From positions 124,001 through 188,000 of the forward strand of contig LVAC01000019.1 of the NCBI GenBank assembly GCA_001602955.1: DNA of 64,000 nt, in the 5' to 3' direction. The notes below the pieces were generated by a model. That model was given only the letters and a program-made list of their open reading frames with translations, had not been told where the DNA came from and made no database searches. Below, in pieces: positions 9,261 through 17,663 of the stretch. A program made the translations under genes and the position numbers. The DNA is from Sulfurospirillum sp001602955. GTDB lineage: Bacteria; Campylobacterota; Campylobacteria; Campylobacterales; Sulfurospirillaceae. How positions within the stretch are numbered: the stretch's first letter is position 1; every line of letters begins with the position of its first letter.

Positions 9261-9739
9261 GCCGACGAAAGATTTTGATCAGTGCGTGTTTGCTCGGCGA
9301 AAACGTGAAATACGACGGCGGCAATAACGCATTACATGTAACGATTTTGGAGCGGTGGAAGGACGAGGGCGTTTTAGTGCCATTGTGTCCTGAAGTGCTT
9401 GGTGGGCTTAGTGTGCCGCGTCCTGCTTGCGAAGTTCTCCAAGGAACGAACCGTGTCGTCAATCGAATCGGCGAAGACGTAAGCGAGGCATTTTCAAAAG
9501 GGGCGAAAGAGAGCTTGCGCATCGCAAAACTTGAGGGCGTGTGTATGGCGATTTTAAAAGCGAGAAGCCCCTCGTGTGGCAAAGGCATCATCTACGATGG
9601 CACATTTACGAGCACGCGCGTGAACGATTCGGGCATTACATGTAAGCTTTTGCAAGAGAGCGGCATCGTGGTTTTTAGCGAAGAGGAGCTTTGTTTAGCT
9701 GAAGCATTTTGGCATTCAAAGGGGAATGATCCCCTTTGA
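9257..9739 (+). CDS. DUF523 family protein
   Basis: This 160-residue member of DUF523 is complete. The family cysteines are visible: SACLLGENVKYDGG (about 9-22), LCPEVLGGLSVPRPACE (about 43-59) and ARSPSCGKG (about 102-110). The function is unknown; the conserved Cys/Pro motifs suggest metal or thiol chemistry. It overlaps the ClC stop by 4 bp and is probably co-transcribed. Two TTACATGTAA sites fall in the gene, one read as Leu-His-Val and one as Ile-Thr-Cys-Lys. The last codons are part of a terminator-like hairpin shared with the converging alcohol dehydrogenase gene. Confidence 0.9.
   Translation: MSRRKILISACLLGENVKYDGGNNALHVTILERWKDEGVLVPLCPEVLGGLSVPRPACEVLQGTNRVVNRIGEDVSEAFSKGAKESLRIAKLEGVCMAILKARSPSCGKGIIYDGTFTSTRVNDSGITCKLLQESGIVVFSEEELCLAEAFWHSKGNDPL
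9717..9738. terminator. Shared hairpin between converging genes
   Basis: CAAAGGGGA, loop ATGA, TCCCCTTTG: a 9-bp perfect stem that covers the last codons of the DUF523 gene and ends 3 bases before the stop codon of the converging alcohol dehydrogenase. There is no T-run on the plus strand, so termination strength is uncertain. Confidence 0.55.
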
Positions 9740-9740
9740 G

Positions 9741-10886
9741 TTAGGCGTTGTGTAAAATCTCTTCGATCACGCTTTGACTGTAGATATGACTCACGCCTTG
9801 GCGTTCTGCGGCTTGTGCGACATTTTGAGCGATTGCAACAATGGCGTCTTTGGAGATGTTAGCTTCGCTTAAACTGACCGGTGCGCCGATTTTGGAGAAC
9901 CAGCTTTTGAGTGCAACGATACCTTCTTCCGCGCTATCTTTCCCAAAAAGTATTTTTGCAAAGCGTTTAAATTGCGCAGGATTTTGTGTGTGATACCAAC
10001 GCATCCACGCAGGAATAACGATGGCTAAGCCCGCTCCGTGCGCGATGTTGAAGAGCGCTGAGAGCGAGTGTTCGATCATGTGGTTGGGGAAAACGTAGGG
10101 GTTGGTACCCGCTGTTGTCGAACCATTGAGTGCTTGAGTCGCCGCCCATGTAAACTCCGCTCGGGCGTTATAGTCGTTTGGATTTTGAAGTAAAATCTCC
10201 GTGGTTTCCATAACAGTTTGAATAATGCCCTCAACCATGCGCGACTGGAAATGTGGCTGAACAGTGGCGGTCAAATACCCCTCAATCACGTGCGCGATGA
10301 TGTCAACGGCGGAGTAAGCGAGATAGTTGTTGGGCACACTTTGGGTGAGCACTGGGTTTAGAATGGAGAGTCTTGGATAGACATGAATCGACGCGATGTT
10401 GTACTTTTGCTGTGTTTGATCGTTGGTGACAACCGCAAAGCCGTTCATCTCACTGCCTGTTGCGGCAAGCGTCATGATGGCATAGACAGGCAGTGCTTTC
10501 TCAATGCTCGCTTTGCCAATGAAAAAGTCCCAAACGTCACCCGCGTAAAGTGTCCCAGCCGCGATGCTTTTAGCACTATCCAAGACTGAGCCTCCACCGA
10601 TGGCAAGCACGGCTTGAACACTCTCTTTTTTTGCTAAGGCAATGCCCTCATTCACTTTTGAAAGAACAGGGTTGCTGATGATACCACCAAGTTCCACCCA
10701 CGCGATGCCGTTTTCTTTCAATCGCGCGGTGACGGTTTCATACAGTCCATCTTTTTTAATACGCTCACTGCCGTAGCAGAGTAAGACTTTGTTAATTGTG
10801 TCGTTTGCGATGGCTGTGCCGATGAGGGTTTCTTTGCCTTTGCCGAATTCTATTTTTGTTGGGTTGTGGTAGGTAAAATCAACCAT
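9741..10886 (-). CDS. Iron-containing alcohol dehydrogenase
   Basis: This is a group III Fe-dependent alcohol dehydrogenase of the YqhD/butanol dehydrogenase type, 381 residues, reducing aldehydes to alcohols with NAD(P)H. The N-terminus FTYHNPTKIEFGKGKE is typical of this subgroup. The nucleotide-binding GGGSVLDSAK is at about 97-106. Metal ligands are the Asp and His in SAVDIIAHVIEGY and two His in MIEHSLSALFNIAHGAG. The ATG at 10886 follows AAGGAG. It is monocistronic and converges on DUF523. The substrate cannot be read from the sequence; a role in aldehyde detoxification or redox balancing is plausible. Confidence 0.93.
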   Translation of the reverse strand: MVDFTYHNPTKIEFGKGKETLIGTAIANDTINKVLLCYGSERIKKDGLYETVTARLKENGIAWVELGGIISNPVLSKVNEGIALAKKESVQAVLAIGGGSVLDSAKSIAAGTLYAGDVWDFFIGKASIEKALPVYAIMTLAATGSEMNGFAVVTNDQTQQKYNIASIHVYPRLSILNPVLTQSVPNNYLAYSAVDIIAHVIEGYLTATVQPHFQSRMVEGIIQTVMETTEILLQNPNDYNARAEFTWAATQALNGSTTAGTNPYVFPNHMIEHSLSALFNIAHGAGLAIVIPAWMRWYHTQNPAQFKRFAKILFGKDSAEEGIVALKSWFSKIGAPVSLSEANISKDAIVAIAQNVAQAAERQGVSHIYSQSVIEEILHNA

Positions 10887-10920
10887 GGTGTCTCCTTGTT
10901 TTTGAGTAGGATGCTAGGGC

Positions 10921-10948
10921 AAAGGGGAAAACGGCATTTTCCCCTTTT
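10921..10948. terminator. Terminator after the tag-yjbR-yciI operon
   Basis: AAAGGGGAAAA, loop CGGCA, TTTTCCCCTTT: an 11-bp stem with T/A-rich ends on both strands, 16 bases beyond the stop of the YciI-like gene at 10964. It should stop minus-strand transcripts before the alcohol dehydrogenase promoter. A TTGACATGTCAA palindrome (10947-10958) overlaps its edge. Confidence 0.7.
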
Positions 10949-10963
10949 GACATGTCAACGTTT

Positions 10964-11254
10964 TTAGCAGTCGGCTAAAAAGGTTAGTTCGGGCGCGGTC
11001 ATAGAAGGCGTAAATTCGGTCACCGTGTAAGTTGCTACGCGATGAACGTAAAAAGGATCGTGCGTTACCAACGCTTCAATCTCTTGCTTGGAAGACGCAC
11101 GTGCTAAAATAATCCCGCCCGTACGAGGGTTTTGTCGTCCGGAAGCTAAGAAAGTGCCTTTAGCATAGTTTTCTTTGAGAAATGCAATATGTGCTTCAAG
11201 ATGCGCATCGACCTCTTCGAGAGGTTTTTGGTAGGACACAAAAATAATAAACAT
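10964..11254 (-). CDS. YciI-like protein
   Basis: This 96-residue small ferredoxin-fold protein of the YciI family has the N-terminal hydrophobic strand MFIIFVSYQKP, the HLEAHIAFLKE helix, SGRQNPRTGGIIL and the HDPFYVHRVATYTVTEF end that define it. Members are thought to be small enzymes or dioxygenase-like modules, without a firm reaction. It lies 8 bases after the YjbR-like gene and is the last gene of the tag operon. Confidence 0.85.
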   Translation of the reverse strand: MFIIFVSYQKPLEEVDAHLEAHIAFLKENYAKGTFLASGRQNPRTGGIILARASSKQEIEALVTHDPFYVHRVATYTVTEFTPSMTAPELTFLADC

Positions 11255-11262
11255 AAAAACTC

Positions 11263-11622
11263 CTAGTGTGAATTGCGAATAAACGTTTGCATTTTTTGAG
11301 AGAGTGAGCCAAAGACCAGCTCATACGATTCGTCGATCCATTCAAGAATAAGCGCGTCGTCGACTTCGCCTTCGCAAATCACGGTGTTCCAATGCTTTTT
11401 ATTCATATGATACCCCGCAATGACGCTAACGTACATTTCGCGCAATTCTCGAGCATAGTAGGGATCGCATTTGAGGTTGATACGCGGCGGAAGGCTCTCT
11501 TCGTCGATGAGTGCAAAAATTTTATTGCCGACTTTATAGACGGCGGTTGTGGCGTCAAAAGGGTACTCTTTAATCGCGCCGATGTGGTTGAGGCAGTAGT
11601 CGTTTAAAATTTCAAAGGTCAT
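11263..11622 (-). CDS. MmcQ/YjbR family protein
   Basis: This 119-residue protein has the MmcQ/YjbR fold, a cyanobacterial-type DNA-binding-like double-wing domain. Recognisable segments are EYPFDATTAVYKVGNKIFALID, LPPRINLKCDPYYARELRE and the GYHMNKKHWNTV box. It overlaps the end of tag by 11 bp and is followed 8 bases later by the YciI-like gene. The cellular role is unknown. Co-transcription with a DNA glycosylase hints at DNA or nucleotide maintenance but does not prove it. Confidence 0.85.
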   Translation of the reverse strand: MTFEILNDYCLNHIGAIKEYPFDATTAVYKVGNKIFALIDEESLPPRINLKCDPYYARELREMYVSVIAGYHMNKKHWNTVICEGEVDDALILEWIDESYELVFGSLSQKMQTFIRNSH

Positions 11623-12187
11623 GGTGTTTGTACCGACAGTTGTTTTCGTGATCGTTCACCATACCGCACGCTTGCATAAACGCGTAGATCGTGGTCGATC
11701 CGACAAATTTAAACCCCCGTTTTTTCAGATCTTTGGTGATGGTATCCGAAATGGCGGAAGTACACGCGGCATGTTTATAATCCGCTACGTCGTTAACGAT
11801 CGTTTTGCCGCCCACATAGTTCCAAAAGTAAGCGTCGATGGAGCCGTGTTCAAGGATGATGCGCTGAAACAGACGTGCATTGGCGATGATCGCTTCGATC
11901 TTGGGGCGACTTTTGATGACCTCTCCCGTTTGCAGGATCGAAGCGATCTTTTCTTCTCCAAAGCTCGCAACGCTTTCAAGATCAAAATTGGCAAACGCTT
12001 TACGATAACCGTCGCGTTTTTTAAGCACCGTGAGCCAACTTAAGCCCGCCGATTGCGTCTCAAGGCAAAAGAGTTCAAACAAAGCGCGCTCGTCGTGCAG
12101 GGCTTTTCCCCACTCTTCGTCGTGGTATGCTACATACACGGGATCGCTTAATTTTACCCAACCGCAACGTGAAAAACCTGAACTCAT
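11612..12187 (-). CDS. tag: DNA-3-methyladenine glycosylase I
   Basis: This base-excision repair enzyme removes 3-methyladenine from alkylated DNA. At 191 residues it is full length. Hallmarks are RCGWVKLSDPVYVAYHDEEWG at the N-terminus (start of the zinc snap Cys/His set), FELFCLETQSAGLSWLTVLKKR, the helix-hairpin-helix-like region, and the C-terminal VNDHENNCRYKHH, which supplies the remaining zinc ligands. It is the first gene of a tag-yjbR-yciI operon. Confidence 0.95.
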   Translation of the reverse strand: MSSGFSRCGWVKLSDPVYVAYHDEEWGKALHDERALFELFCLETQSAGLSWLTVLKKRDGYRKAFANFDLESVASFGEEKIASILQTGEVIKSRPKIEAIIANARLFQRIILEHGSIDAYFWNYVGGKTIVNDVADYKHAACTSAISDTITKDLKKRGFKFVGSTTIYAFMQACGMVNDHENNCRYKHHDL

Positions 12188-12353
12188 CTCGGTACTCCCT
12201 CAGCAAAAAATCCATGTAAAATTGTAGCGCACTAGAGTTAACGCTCGGACAATCGATCGTAAATAGGTTTGTCGATACGCTTTAAAAAAAGAGAAAATAT
12301 CTCCTATTAACTTTTTGTTTACGAAAGATTAAGAGAGTGTTTAAACAACTTCT

Positions 12354-12451
12354 TTATACTTTCGTTACCAAGACAATTACCTCCTTTTTGTGAATCACTC
12401 AACCTTTTTAAAAATCAGCTTCCAGATTGCCCGGTCTGGAAGCTTTTTTTA
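12354..12451 (+). ncRNA. Candidate small RNA with CU-rich anti-Shine-Dalgarno segment
   Basis: The 332-base gap between divergent tag and the peptide-binding gene contains no ORF but does contain a strong plus-strand terminator (12417-12450). Nothing upstream on this strand needs terminating, so an independent short transcript is the simplest reading. TATACT at about 12354 is a plausible -10, giving an RNA of about 85-90 nt. Its unpaired 5' part contains ACCTCCTTTTT, complementary to the AGGAGG of ribosome-binding sites, a common feature of trans-acting sRNAs. An alternative is a leader/attenuator for the gene at 12520, but that gene has its own promoter at 12508. The 5' end is a guess. Confidence 0.45.
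12417..12450 (+). terminator. Strong intrinsic terminator in a divergent intergenic region
   Basis: AGCTTCCAGA, loop TTGCCCGG, TCTGGAAGCT, followed by a run of about seven T. The 10-bp stem is perfect. Confidence 0.85.
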
Positions 12452-12507
12452 TGTTCAAGCAATACTTTCAAATCTTTTCTTCTCTTCGGTAAAACGATTC
12501 CGTGTGG

Positions 12508-12513
12508 TATAAT
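12508..12513 (+). promoter_or_regulatory. -10 element placing the transcript start at the start codon
   Basis: GTGTGGTATAAT is an extended -10 whose TATAAT ends 6 bases before the ATG at 12520. The normal -10 to start distance puts the transcript start at about the A of ATG, and the bases between (TTTTCC) contain no ribosome-binding site. Confidence 0.6.
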
Positions 12514-12519
12514 TTTTCC

Positions 12520-14013
12520 ATGAAAACACTTTTAATGTTCCTTTTTTTCGTGACATGTCATCTCTACGCCGGCACGTTACACCTGTCTTTATCCGCCAAT
12601 CCGAGCCGACTCAATCCGATTCTTTCCACCGATTCGGCGAGTTCTTCGGTTACGCAATGGATTTTTAACGGCTTGGTCAAATACGACAAAGATGCCAACA
12701 TCGTGCCCGAACTAGCGGAAAGCTATACGTTTAAGGACGATACGACGCTCGTCTTTCACCTTCGCCGCGACGTAAAATGGAGTGACGGTGTGCCTTTTAA
12801 CGCACGAGACGTGCTTTTTACGTACGAAACGATTACGTCTCCTAAGATTTTTACTCCTTATGCTTCAGGCTTTATGCACATCTCACATGTCAAGATGCTC
12901 GACGAATTCAGTGTGGAGGTTAAATACAAATACCCTTACTTTAAAGCCTTGGAAGTATGGATGATGGAGATTTTGCCCGAACATCTGCTTAAGGGCGAAA
13001 CCGATTTGATGACGAGTAAGTTTAATCAAGCTCCGATCGGTACAGGTTCGTACATTTTACATCAGTTTCAAATTTCCAAAGATACCGTTTTAAAAGCCAA
13101 TCCGACGTATTTTAAAAGTAGCCCGAAGATCGATACGATGGTCTTTCACTATCTTCCCGATCCCTCTTCGGAATTTTTGATGCTCAAATCCCGTCAACTC
13201 GATGTCGGAACGCTCACGCCCTTGCAGTTGGAGCGGCAAGTCGATGCGGATTTTAGGGATTATTATACGATCTACGAAGAGATTTCGCATGTCTATACGT
13301 ATATGGGGTTCAATCTTCGATCGGAAAAATTTAAAGACCCTAGAGTCAGAGAAGCCCTCTCTTTGGCAATCGATCGTCAAGAGCTGGTCGATATTTTGTA
13401 TTTCGGTCACGGTAAAGTGTGCACGGGACCTTTTTTACCCGGAACGGGAGCGTTTAATACGGAAGTTCAAGCCCCAAAACACGATATTGCCAAAGCCAAA
13501 GCCCTTTTAAAAGAGGCGGGTTACGACGAAAATCATCCGTTTGAATTTGAGCTTACCACCGGTTCGAGTCGTACGGCGGCGGCTCAGGTATTACAGTACC
13601 AGTTGCAAAAAGCAGGCGTCGTGATGAAACTGCGCGCCCTTGAATGGCAAGCTTTTTTAAACACGGTGATTTTCCCTCGCAAATTTGAAGCGGTATTGAT
13701 GGCATGGTCGTTGGGACTCAAATCAGACGCGTATACGATTTGGCACAGCGAATCAAGCCGTAAAGGCGGATTTAATTTCGTCGGTTACGACAATGCCGAG
13801 GTCGATCGTTTGATTAAAGAAGCCGAAAAAATCGTCGATCAAGAGAAATTCGATGCTTTATATCGCGAAATTTTTGCCAAGATCGTAGCCGACAATCCAT
13901 ACCTCTTTTTAGTGATTCCAAGCGAGATCACGGCGGTCAATAAGAAGATCACGCCCGTATCGACGTCGATTATCGGGGTGATGCATAACGAAAACGATTG
14001 GATTAAGCCGTAA
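12520..14013 (+). CDS. Periplasmic peptide/nickel-type solute-binding protein (SBP family 5)
   Basis: This is a periplasmic substrate-binding component of a DppA/OppA-type ABC transporter, 497 residues from ATG 12520. An ATG at 12502 would add six residues but would lie over the promoter. The signal peptide is MKTLLMFLFFVTCHLYAG. Family features are NPILSTDSASSSVTQWIFNGLVKYD, the RDVKWSDGVPFNARDVLFTYE box (about 80-100), and KDPRVREALSLAIDRQEL. No permease or ATPase genes are adjacent, so it is an orphan binding protein that must use a transporter encoded elsewhere. The ligand (dipeptide, oligopeptide, nickel chelate) cannot be assigned. Confidence 0.9.
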   Translation: MKTLLMFLFFVTCHLYAGTLHLSLSANPSRLNPILSTDSASSSVTQWIFNGLVKYDKDANIVPELAESYTFKDDTTLVFHLRRDVKWSDGVPFNARDVLFTYETITSPKIFTPYASGFMHISHVKMLDEFSVEVKYKYPYFKALEVWMMEILPEHLLKGETDLMTSKFNQAPIGTGSYILHQFQISKDTVLKANPTYFKSSPKIDTMVFHYLPDPSSEFLMLKSRQLDVGTLTPLQLERQVDADFRDYYTIYEEISHVYTYMGFNLRSEKFKDPRVREALSLAIDRQELVDILYFGHGKVCTGPFLPGTGAFNTEVQAPKHDIAKAKALLKEAGYDENHPFEFELTTGSSRTAAAQVLQYQLQKAGVVMKLRALEWQAFLNTVIFPRKFEAVLMAWSLGLKSDAYTIWHSESSRKGGFNFVGYDNAEVDRLIKEAEKIVDQEKFDALYREIFAKIVADNPYLFLVIPSEITAVNKKITPVSTSIIGVMHNENDWIKP

Positions 14014-14042
14014 ATTTAATGTTTCTCAGCTAAGAGTTATGC

Positions 14043-14048
14043 TATAAT
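14043..14048 (+). promoter_or_regulatory. -10 of the OmpA-family gene
   Basis: TATAAT, 53 bases upstream of the ATG at 14101; the leader carries an AAGGA ribosome-binding site. Confidence 0.55.
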
Positions 14049-14100
14049 TTAAAACTCACATATGAAATGTTAGAAATATTAGTTTAAAAAGGATAGAGTC

Positions 14101-15111
14101 ATGAAAAAAACATTGTTTTCATTGGCGGCATTGGCATCTTTGGCGTTTGCGGCACCGACTGCATACAACTACGAAGTGACACCGACGATCGGCGGCGTTC
14201 AACCTGAGGGAAATCTCGATCTTAAAGAGCAATTGACGTACGGTTTGCGATTTGGAGTCAATCTTGACAATACCATCTTCGACCAATTCGAATTGGGTTA
14301 CGATCGATCCGATAACGTTGATTACAAAATCGGTCACGACAGCACCGATTTTAACCGCTACTACGGTAACTTGGTTAAAGAGTACAAAATGTCTCCCGAA
14401 ATGGCATTGTACGCTTTAGTGGGTATCGGTTACGAAGACGTTAAAAACGAGCAATTTGAAAACAGAGACAGTATGTTCGCACAATACGGCGGCGGCGTTA
14501 AATACTGGGTCACCGACAATTTTGCATTGAAAGCCGAAGTTCGTCACGGTATTAAATTTCACGGCGGCGACAACAACTTGTTCTATACCCTCGGCTTCGT
14601 CGTTCCTTTCGACGCTAAAACGGCTCCCGTCGTAGCGGCTAAACCCGAAGTGAAACCGGCTCCCGTTGTAGCACCGGTAGCTCCAAAAGATAGCGACGGT
14701 GACGGTGTTTACGATGACAAAGACAAATGTCCGAATACCCCAAAAGGTACCGTAGTCGATGCCGACGGATGTACGAAAATTATCCGTTTACATGTTAAAT
14801 TTGATTTCGACAAATCAACCGTCAAACCAGAATATATGCCTGAAATCCAAAAAGTCGCAGACTTTATGAAACAAAATCCGGGCTACAACGTTGTTCTTGA
14901 AGGTCACACAGACTCTAAAGGTAGCGACGCTTACAATATGAAACTCTCCGATCAACGTGCAAAAGCAGTTGCAAAAGCACTTTCAACGCTTGGCGTTTCC
15001 GGTGCTAAAGTAACGACGGAAGCATTTGGCGAGAGTAAACCTATCGCTACGAACGATACCGACGCGGGTCGTGCCGAAAACAGAAGAGTCGACGCAATTT
15101 TCAAAAAATAA
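14101..15111 (+). CDS. CadF-like OmpA-family outer membrane porin
   Basis: This 336-residue outer-membrane protein is homologous in layout to Campylobacter CadF. The signal peptide is about 1-17 (cleavage near AFA-AP). An N-terminal eight-strand barrel domain begins YNYEVTPTIGG and includes GYEDV and QYGGGVKYW. A Pro/Ala/Val linker (about 180-197) and a calcium-binding-like thrombospondin type 3 repeat DSDGDGVYDDKDKCPNTP follow. The C-terminal OmpA peptidoglycan-binding domain contains LEGHTDSKGSDAYNM, LSDQRAKAV and GRAENRRVD. In free-living relatives it anchors the outer membrane to peptidoglycan; adhesin activity as in CadF is not implied. It is probably highly expressed, with a good promoter and ribosome-binding site. 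Confidence 0.93.
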   Translation: MKKTLFSLAALASLAFAAPTAYNYEVTPTIGGVQPEGNLDLKEQLTYGLRFGVNLDNTIFDQFELGYDRSDNVDYKIGHDSTDFNRYYGNLVKEYKMSPEMALYALVGIGYEDVKNEQFENRDSMFAQYGGGVKYWVTDNFALKAEVRHGIKFHGGDNNLFYTLGFVVPFDAKTAPVVAAKPEVKPAPVVAPVAPKDSDGDGVYDDKDKCPNTPKGTVVDADGCTKIIRLHVKFDFDKSTVKPEYMPEIQKVADFMKQNPGYNVVLEGHTDSKGSDAYNMKLSDQRAKAVAKALSTLGVSGAKVTTEAFGESKPIATNDTDAGRAENRRVDAIFKK

Positions 15112-15129
15112 GTTAAGAGGGTCGTGTAC

Positions 15130-15936
15130 GTGCATATGGATTTGAGTTGGACGGTTGTCGTTAATTTTGTGACGCTTTACGGCGTTAAGGTACTCGCTTC
15201 TTTACTCATTTTTTGGGTCGGGAAGAAGATCGCTTCTTTGTTGACGGCTATCGTCGTCAAAGGAATGCGCAAGTCCAAAATCGACGAAACCGTTACCAGT
15301 TTCTTTTCCAATGTCGTCTACTTCGGCCTTTTAGTGGTGATTATCCTAGCTGCGCTTAGCAATCTAGGCATAAACACCACTTCCTTCTTAGCGGTTCTCG
15401 GAACGGCGGGTCTTGCTATTGGTTTGGCACTTCAAGGCACACTTTCCAATGTCGGAGCCGGTATTTTACTCGTCTTTTTCCGTCCGTTTAAAATCGGACA
15501 TTCGGTTCAAATTGCGGGCGAAAACGGTACGGTCGAAGAGCTAAATCTCTTTAGCGTTGTTTTAAAAACGGCGGATAACAAACAGATTATTATTCCCAAC
15601 TCTGCGGTCATCGGTAAAAATATTACGAATTTTTCGGCAAAACCGACTTCGCGTATCGACTTGGTGTTTAACATCGGCTATGAAGACGATCTTCGTCTTG
15701 CCAAAGAGACGCTTCAATCCTTGATCGAGGCGGAAGATAAAGTCTTAAAAGAGCCTGCTCCTCTTGTTGCCGTAAGCGAGCTGGCACAAACGTGCGTGAA
15801 ATTGACGGTTCGTTTTTGGGTTCAAAACGAAGACGCTGCTTCGGTTAGTTTTTCCTTGATCGAAAAAGTCAAACTGACGTTTGACGAGAAAAAGATCAGT
15901 ATTCCTCATCCTCCTTTAACCCCTCAAACGTATTAA
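15130..15936 (+). CDS. Small-conductance mechanosensitive channel (MscS family)
   Basis: This inner-membrane MscS channel, about 268 residues, opens under membrane tension to relieve hypo-osmotic stress. It has three transmembrane helices. The pore helix TM3 is AVLGTAGLAIGLALQGTLSN with its Gly/Ala packing, followed by AGILLVFFRPFKIGHSV and the beta-domain ENGTVEELNLFSVVLKT..IIIPNS. Start choice is uncertain. GTG 15130 gives about 9 bases from the AAGAGG ribosome-binding site; GTG 15124 and ATG 15136 are in-frame alternatives. It lies 18 bases after the OmpA gene and may be co-transcribed. Confidence 0.93.
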   Translation: MHMDLSWTVVVNFVTLYGVKVLASLLIFWVGKKIASLLTAIVVKGMRKSKIDETVTSFFSNVVYFGLLVVIILAALSNLGINTTSFLAVLGTAGLAIGLALQGTLSNVGAGILLVFFRPFKIGHSVQIAGENGTVEELNLFSVVLKTADNKQIIIPNSAVIGKNITNFSAKPTSRIDLVFNIGYEDDLRLAKETLQSLIEAEDKVLKEPAPLVAVSELAQTCVKLTVRFWVQNEDAASVSFSLIEKVKLTFDEKKISIPHPPLTPQTY

Positions 15937-15943
15937 AGACCGA

Positions 15944-16738
15944 TTATTTACCGAAGACTTGCTGAATAATCGAGCTTCCGCTTGCTAAAGGATTGCTACG
16001 CAAAGCTTTCTCTTTTTCGGCAATCATGTAAAAAAGTCCGTCCAAGGTTTTACGACCGATATACGCTTCGATATTTTCGTCATTTTCCGGAACGACATCC
16101 GTCATACCGAACCCTTTTGCAATCGACGAGGCTTGTCCTACTAGCGCATTGTCTCCCAATTTCGATGAGGCATTCGTCGTACCCGAGAACTCTTTTAGGC
16201 TTTGATAAGAGCTCATAACCTTGTTTTGCGCTACGCTCTCTTTGATGATCGGCATTAGTGCGTTTAAGAGTCTATCGTGCGATTTGGCTTTAAAATAGTC
16301 TGTTGCCGCGGTGTTGGAGCCTTTGATGATCGCATTGGCGTCTTCGACGCTCATGGACGAGATCGTATCGCTTAAGATAGAAGCCGTTTTAGGAATCGCC
16401 TTGCTAGCGGCGGTGTTCATCGTCGTTACAAAATCATCGACATAGCGTTTTCCGCCCACCTTTTCAGCCGCCGTCGCAATCGGTTTCAACGACGCGGGAA
16501 GCGGAATCTTAACGGCGGAGTTCTTTAAAAATCCGTCCTCTTTTCCTAAGAGCGATACGGCTTGATCGGCTCCTAGACTCAATGCCTCTTTGACGCCGGC
16601 AATCGAACTGCTCGATGATGCGGAGGAGGTGCTTTTTTGCGCCGAAGAGCTTGTACTCAGTGCCGAATTCAACGTGTCTTGAAACGAAGCGGCGCACAGC
16701 AGTAGAGGGGCAATGAGTATCACACTTTTGGTTAACAT
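15944..16738 (-). CDS. DUF4197 exported protein
   Basis: This 264-residue protein begins with an export signal (MLTKSVILIAPLLLCAAS), followed by a Ser/Ala-rich low-complexity stretch (about 28-48) and a DUF4197 helical domain. Family-like segments are GVKEALSLGADQAVSLLG, FLKNSAVKIPLP and the C-terminal KTLDGLFYMIAEKEKALRSNP. Its role is unknown and its location presumably periplasmic. The ATG at 16738 follows AAAGGAG. It converges on mscS with 7 bases between. Confidence 0.9.
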   Translation of the reverse strand: MLTKSVILIAPLLLCAASFQDTLNSALSTSSSAQKSTSSASSSSSIAGVKEALSLGADQAVSLLGKEDGFLKNSAVKIPLPASLKPIATAAEKVGGKRYVDDFVTTMNTAASKAIPKTASILSDTISSMSVEDANAIIKGSNTAATDYFKAKSHDRLLNALMPIIKESVAQNKVMSSYQSLKEFSGTTNASSKLGDNALVGQASSIAKGFGMTDVVPENDENIEAYIGRKTLDGLFYMIAEKEKALRSNPLASGSSIIQQVFGK

Positions 16739-16800
16739 GTATCTCCTTTTTAATGCTCTTGCGATTATAATAGTGCTTTACATGTAAAAGGATGATTAAG

Positions 16801-17445
16801 GTGAAAACAAAAACGATTTTATTTGATCTAGACGGAACGCTCATCGACTCGACCGAAGCTATTTTGGAAAGTTTCGGCGTTGCGTTTGAGACGTTTGGAA
16901 CGAGTGTTCCCGAAGACGAGAGCATTAAAAAACTCATCGGGCACCCTTTGGATTTGATGTTTACGATGCTCGGCGTCGACGTATCGCGAGCCGATGCGTA
17001 CGTAGGGGCGTATAAAGAGCATTATCGCCTAATTTCGCGTCAAAAAACGACGTTGTTACCCTTGGCGTACGAAGCGATTACCTATGCGAGCCAAATCGCA
17101 ACGCTCGGGATCGTAACGACCAAAACGGCACGGTATTCGCAAGACCTTTTGGAGCATATGGGCGTGATGCATCACTTTAAGGTTTTGATCGGACGCGAAA
17201 ACGTGACTCACCCCAAGCCGCACCCCGAACCGATCCAAAAAGCCTTAGCCGCACTGGGTAGCGATCCTTCGCGTACGTGGATGGTCGGCGATACGCCGAT
17301 GGATATTTTATGTGCGAAAGAAGCGGGTGTTCAAAGCGTCGGCGTTTTGTGCGGATACGCAAGCCGTTACGACCTCCGTCCTCATACCGATTGTATCGTT
17401 CGCGATGCTTTGGATGCCGTTAAGCTTATTGCGCAAGTAAGCTAA
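16801..17445 (+). CDS. HAD-superfamily phosphatase, phosphoglycolate phosphatase/PpaX type
   Basis: This haloacid-dehalogenase hydrolase has a type 1 cap, about 214 residues. Motif I is FDLDGTLIDST (nucleophile Asp at about 9), motif II lies in LGIVTTKTA, motif III is the Lys in HPKPHPEPI, and motif IV is MVGDTPMDI. The substrate is probably a small phosphoester such as 2-phosphoglycolate or pyrophosphate. I prefer GTG 16801 because AAAGGA at 16787-16792 is 8 bases away; ATG 16792 overlaps that ribosome-binding site. A TTTACATGTAAAA palindrome lies immediately upstream. Confidence 0.88.
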   Translation: MKTKTILFDLDGTLIDSTEAILESFGVAFETFGTSVPEDESIKKLIGHPLDLMFTMLGVDVSRADAYVGAYKEHYRLISRQKTTLLPLAYEAITYASQIATLGIVTTKTARYSQDLLEHMGVMHHFKVLIGRENVTHPKPHPEPIQKALAALGSDPSRTWMVGDTPMDILCAKEAGVQSVGVLCGYASRYDLRPHTDCIVRDALDAVKLIAQVS

Positions 17446-17663
17446 GATTGTTATATCTTTATCATATTTTTAGACTATGATTTTGAGTAGAGCTTGGTTA
17501 AACTTTTATTAAATCATCGAAGCCGAAGTTTCATTTATGAGTTATTAAGAGAACGCCAAGTAGAATGAGATAATCATCGATTATAGCGTATGGTTGATGC
17601 TTCCAAAGCCTGATTCTTGGGAAGTTTTCTTAAATAAACGAAACTAAAAGTAAGGGGAATTTA

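Noticed and set aside
10947..10958. TTGACATGTCAA as a LexA or other single-regulator operator
   Set aside because: The same core occurs inside coding regions and far from promoters, so a one-regulator explanation does not fit; it is treated as part of the iterated palindrome family.
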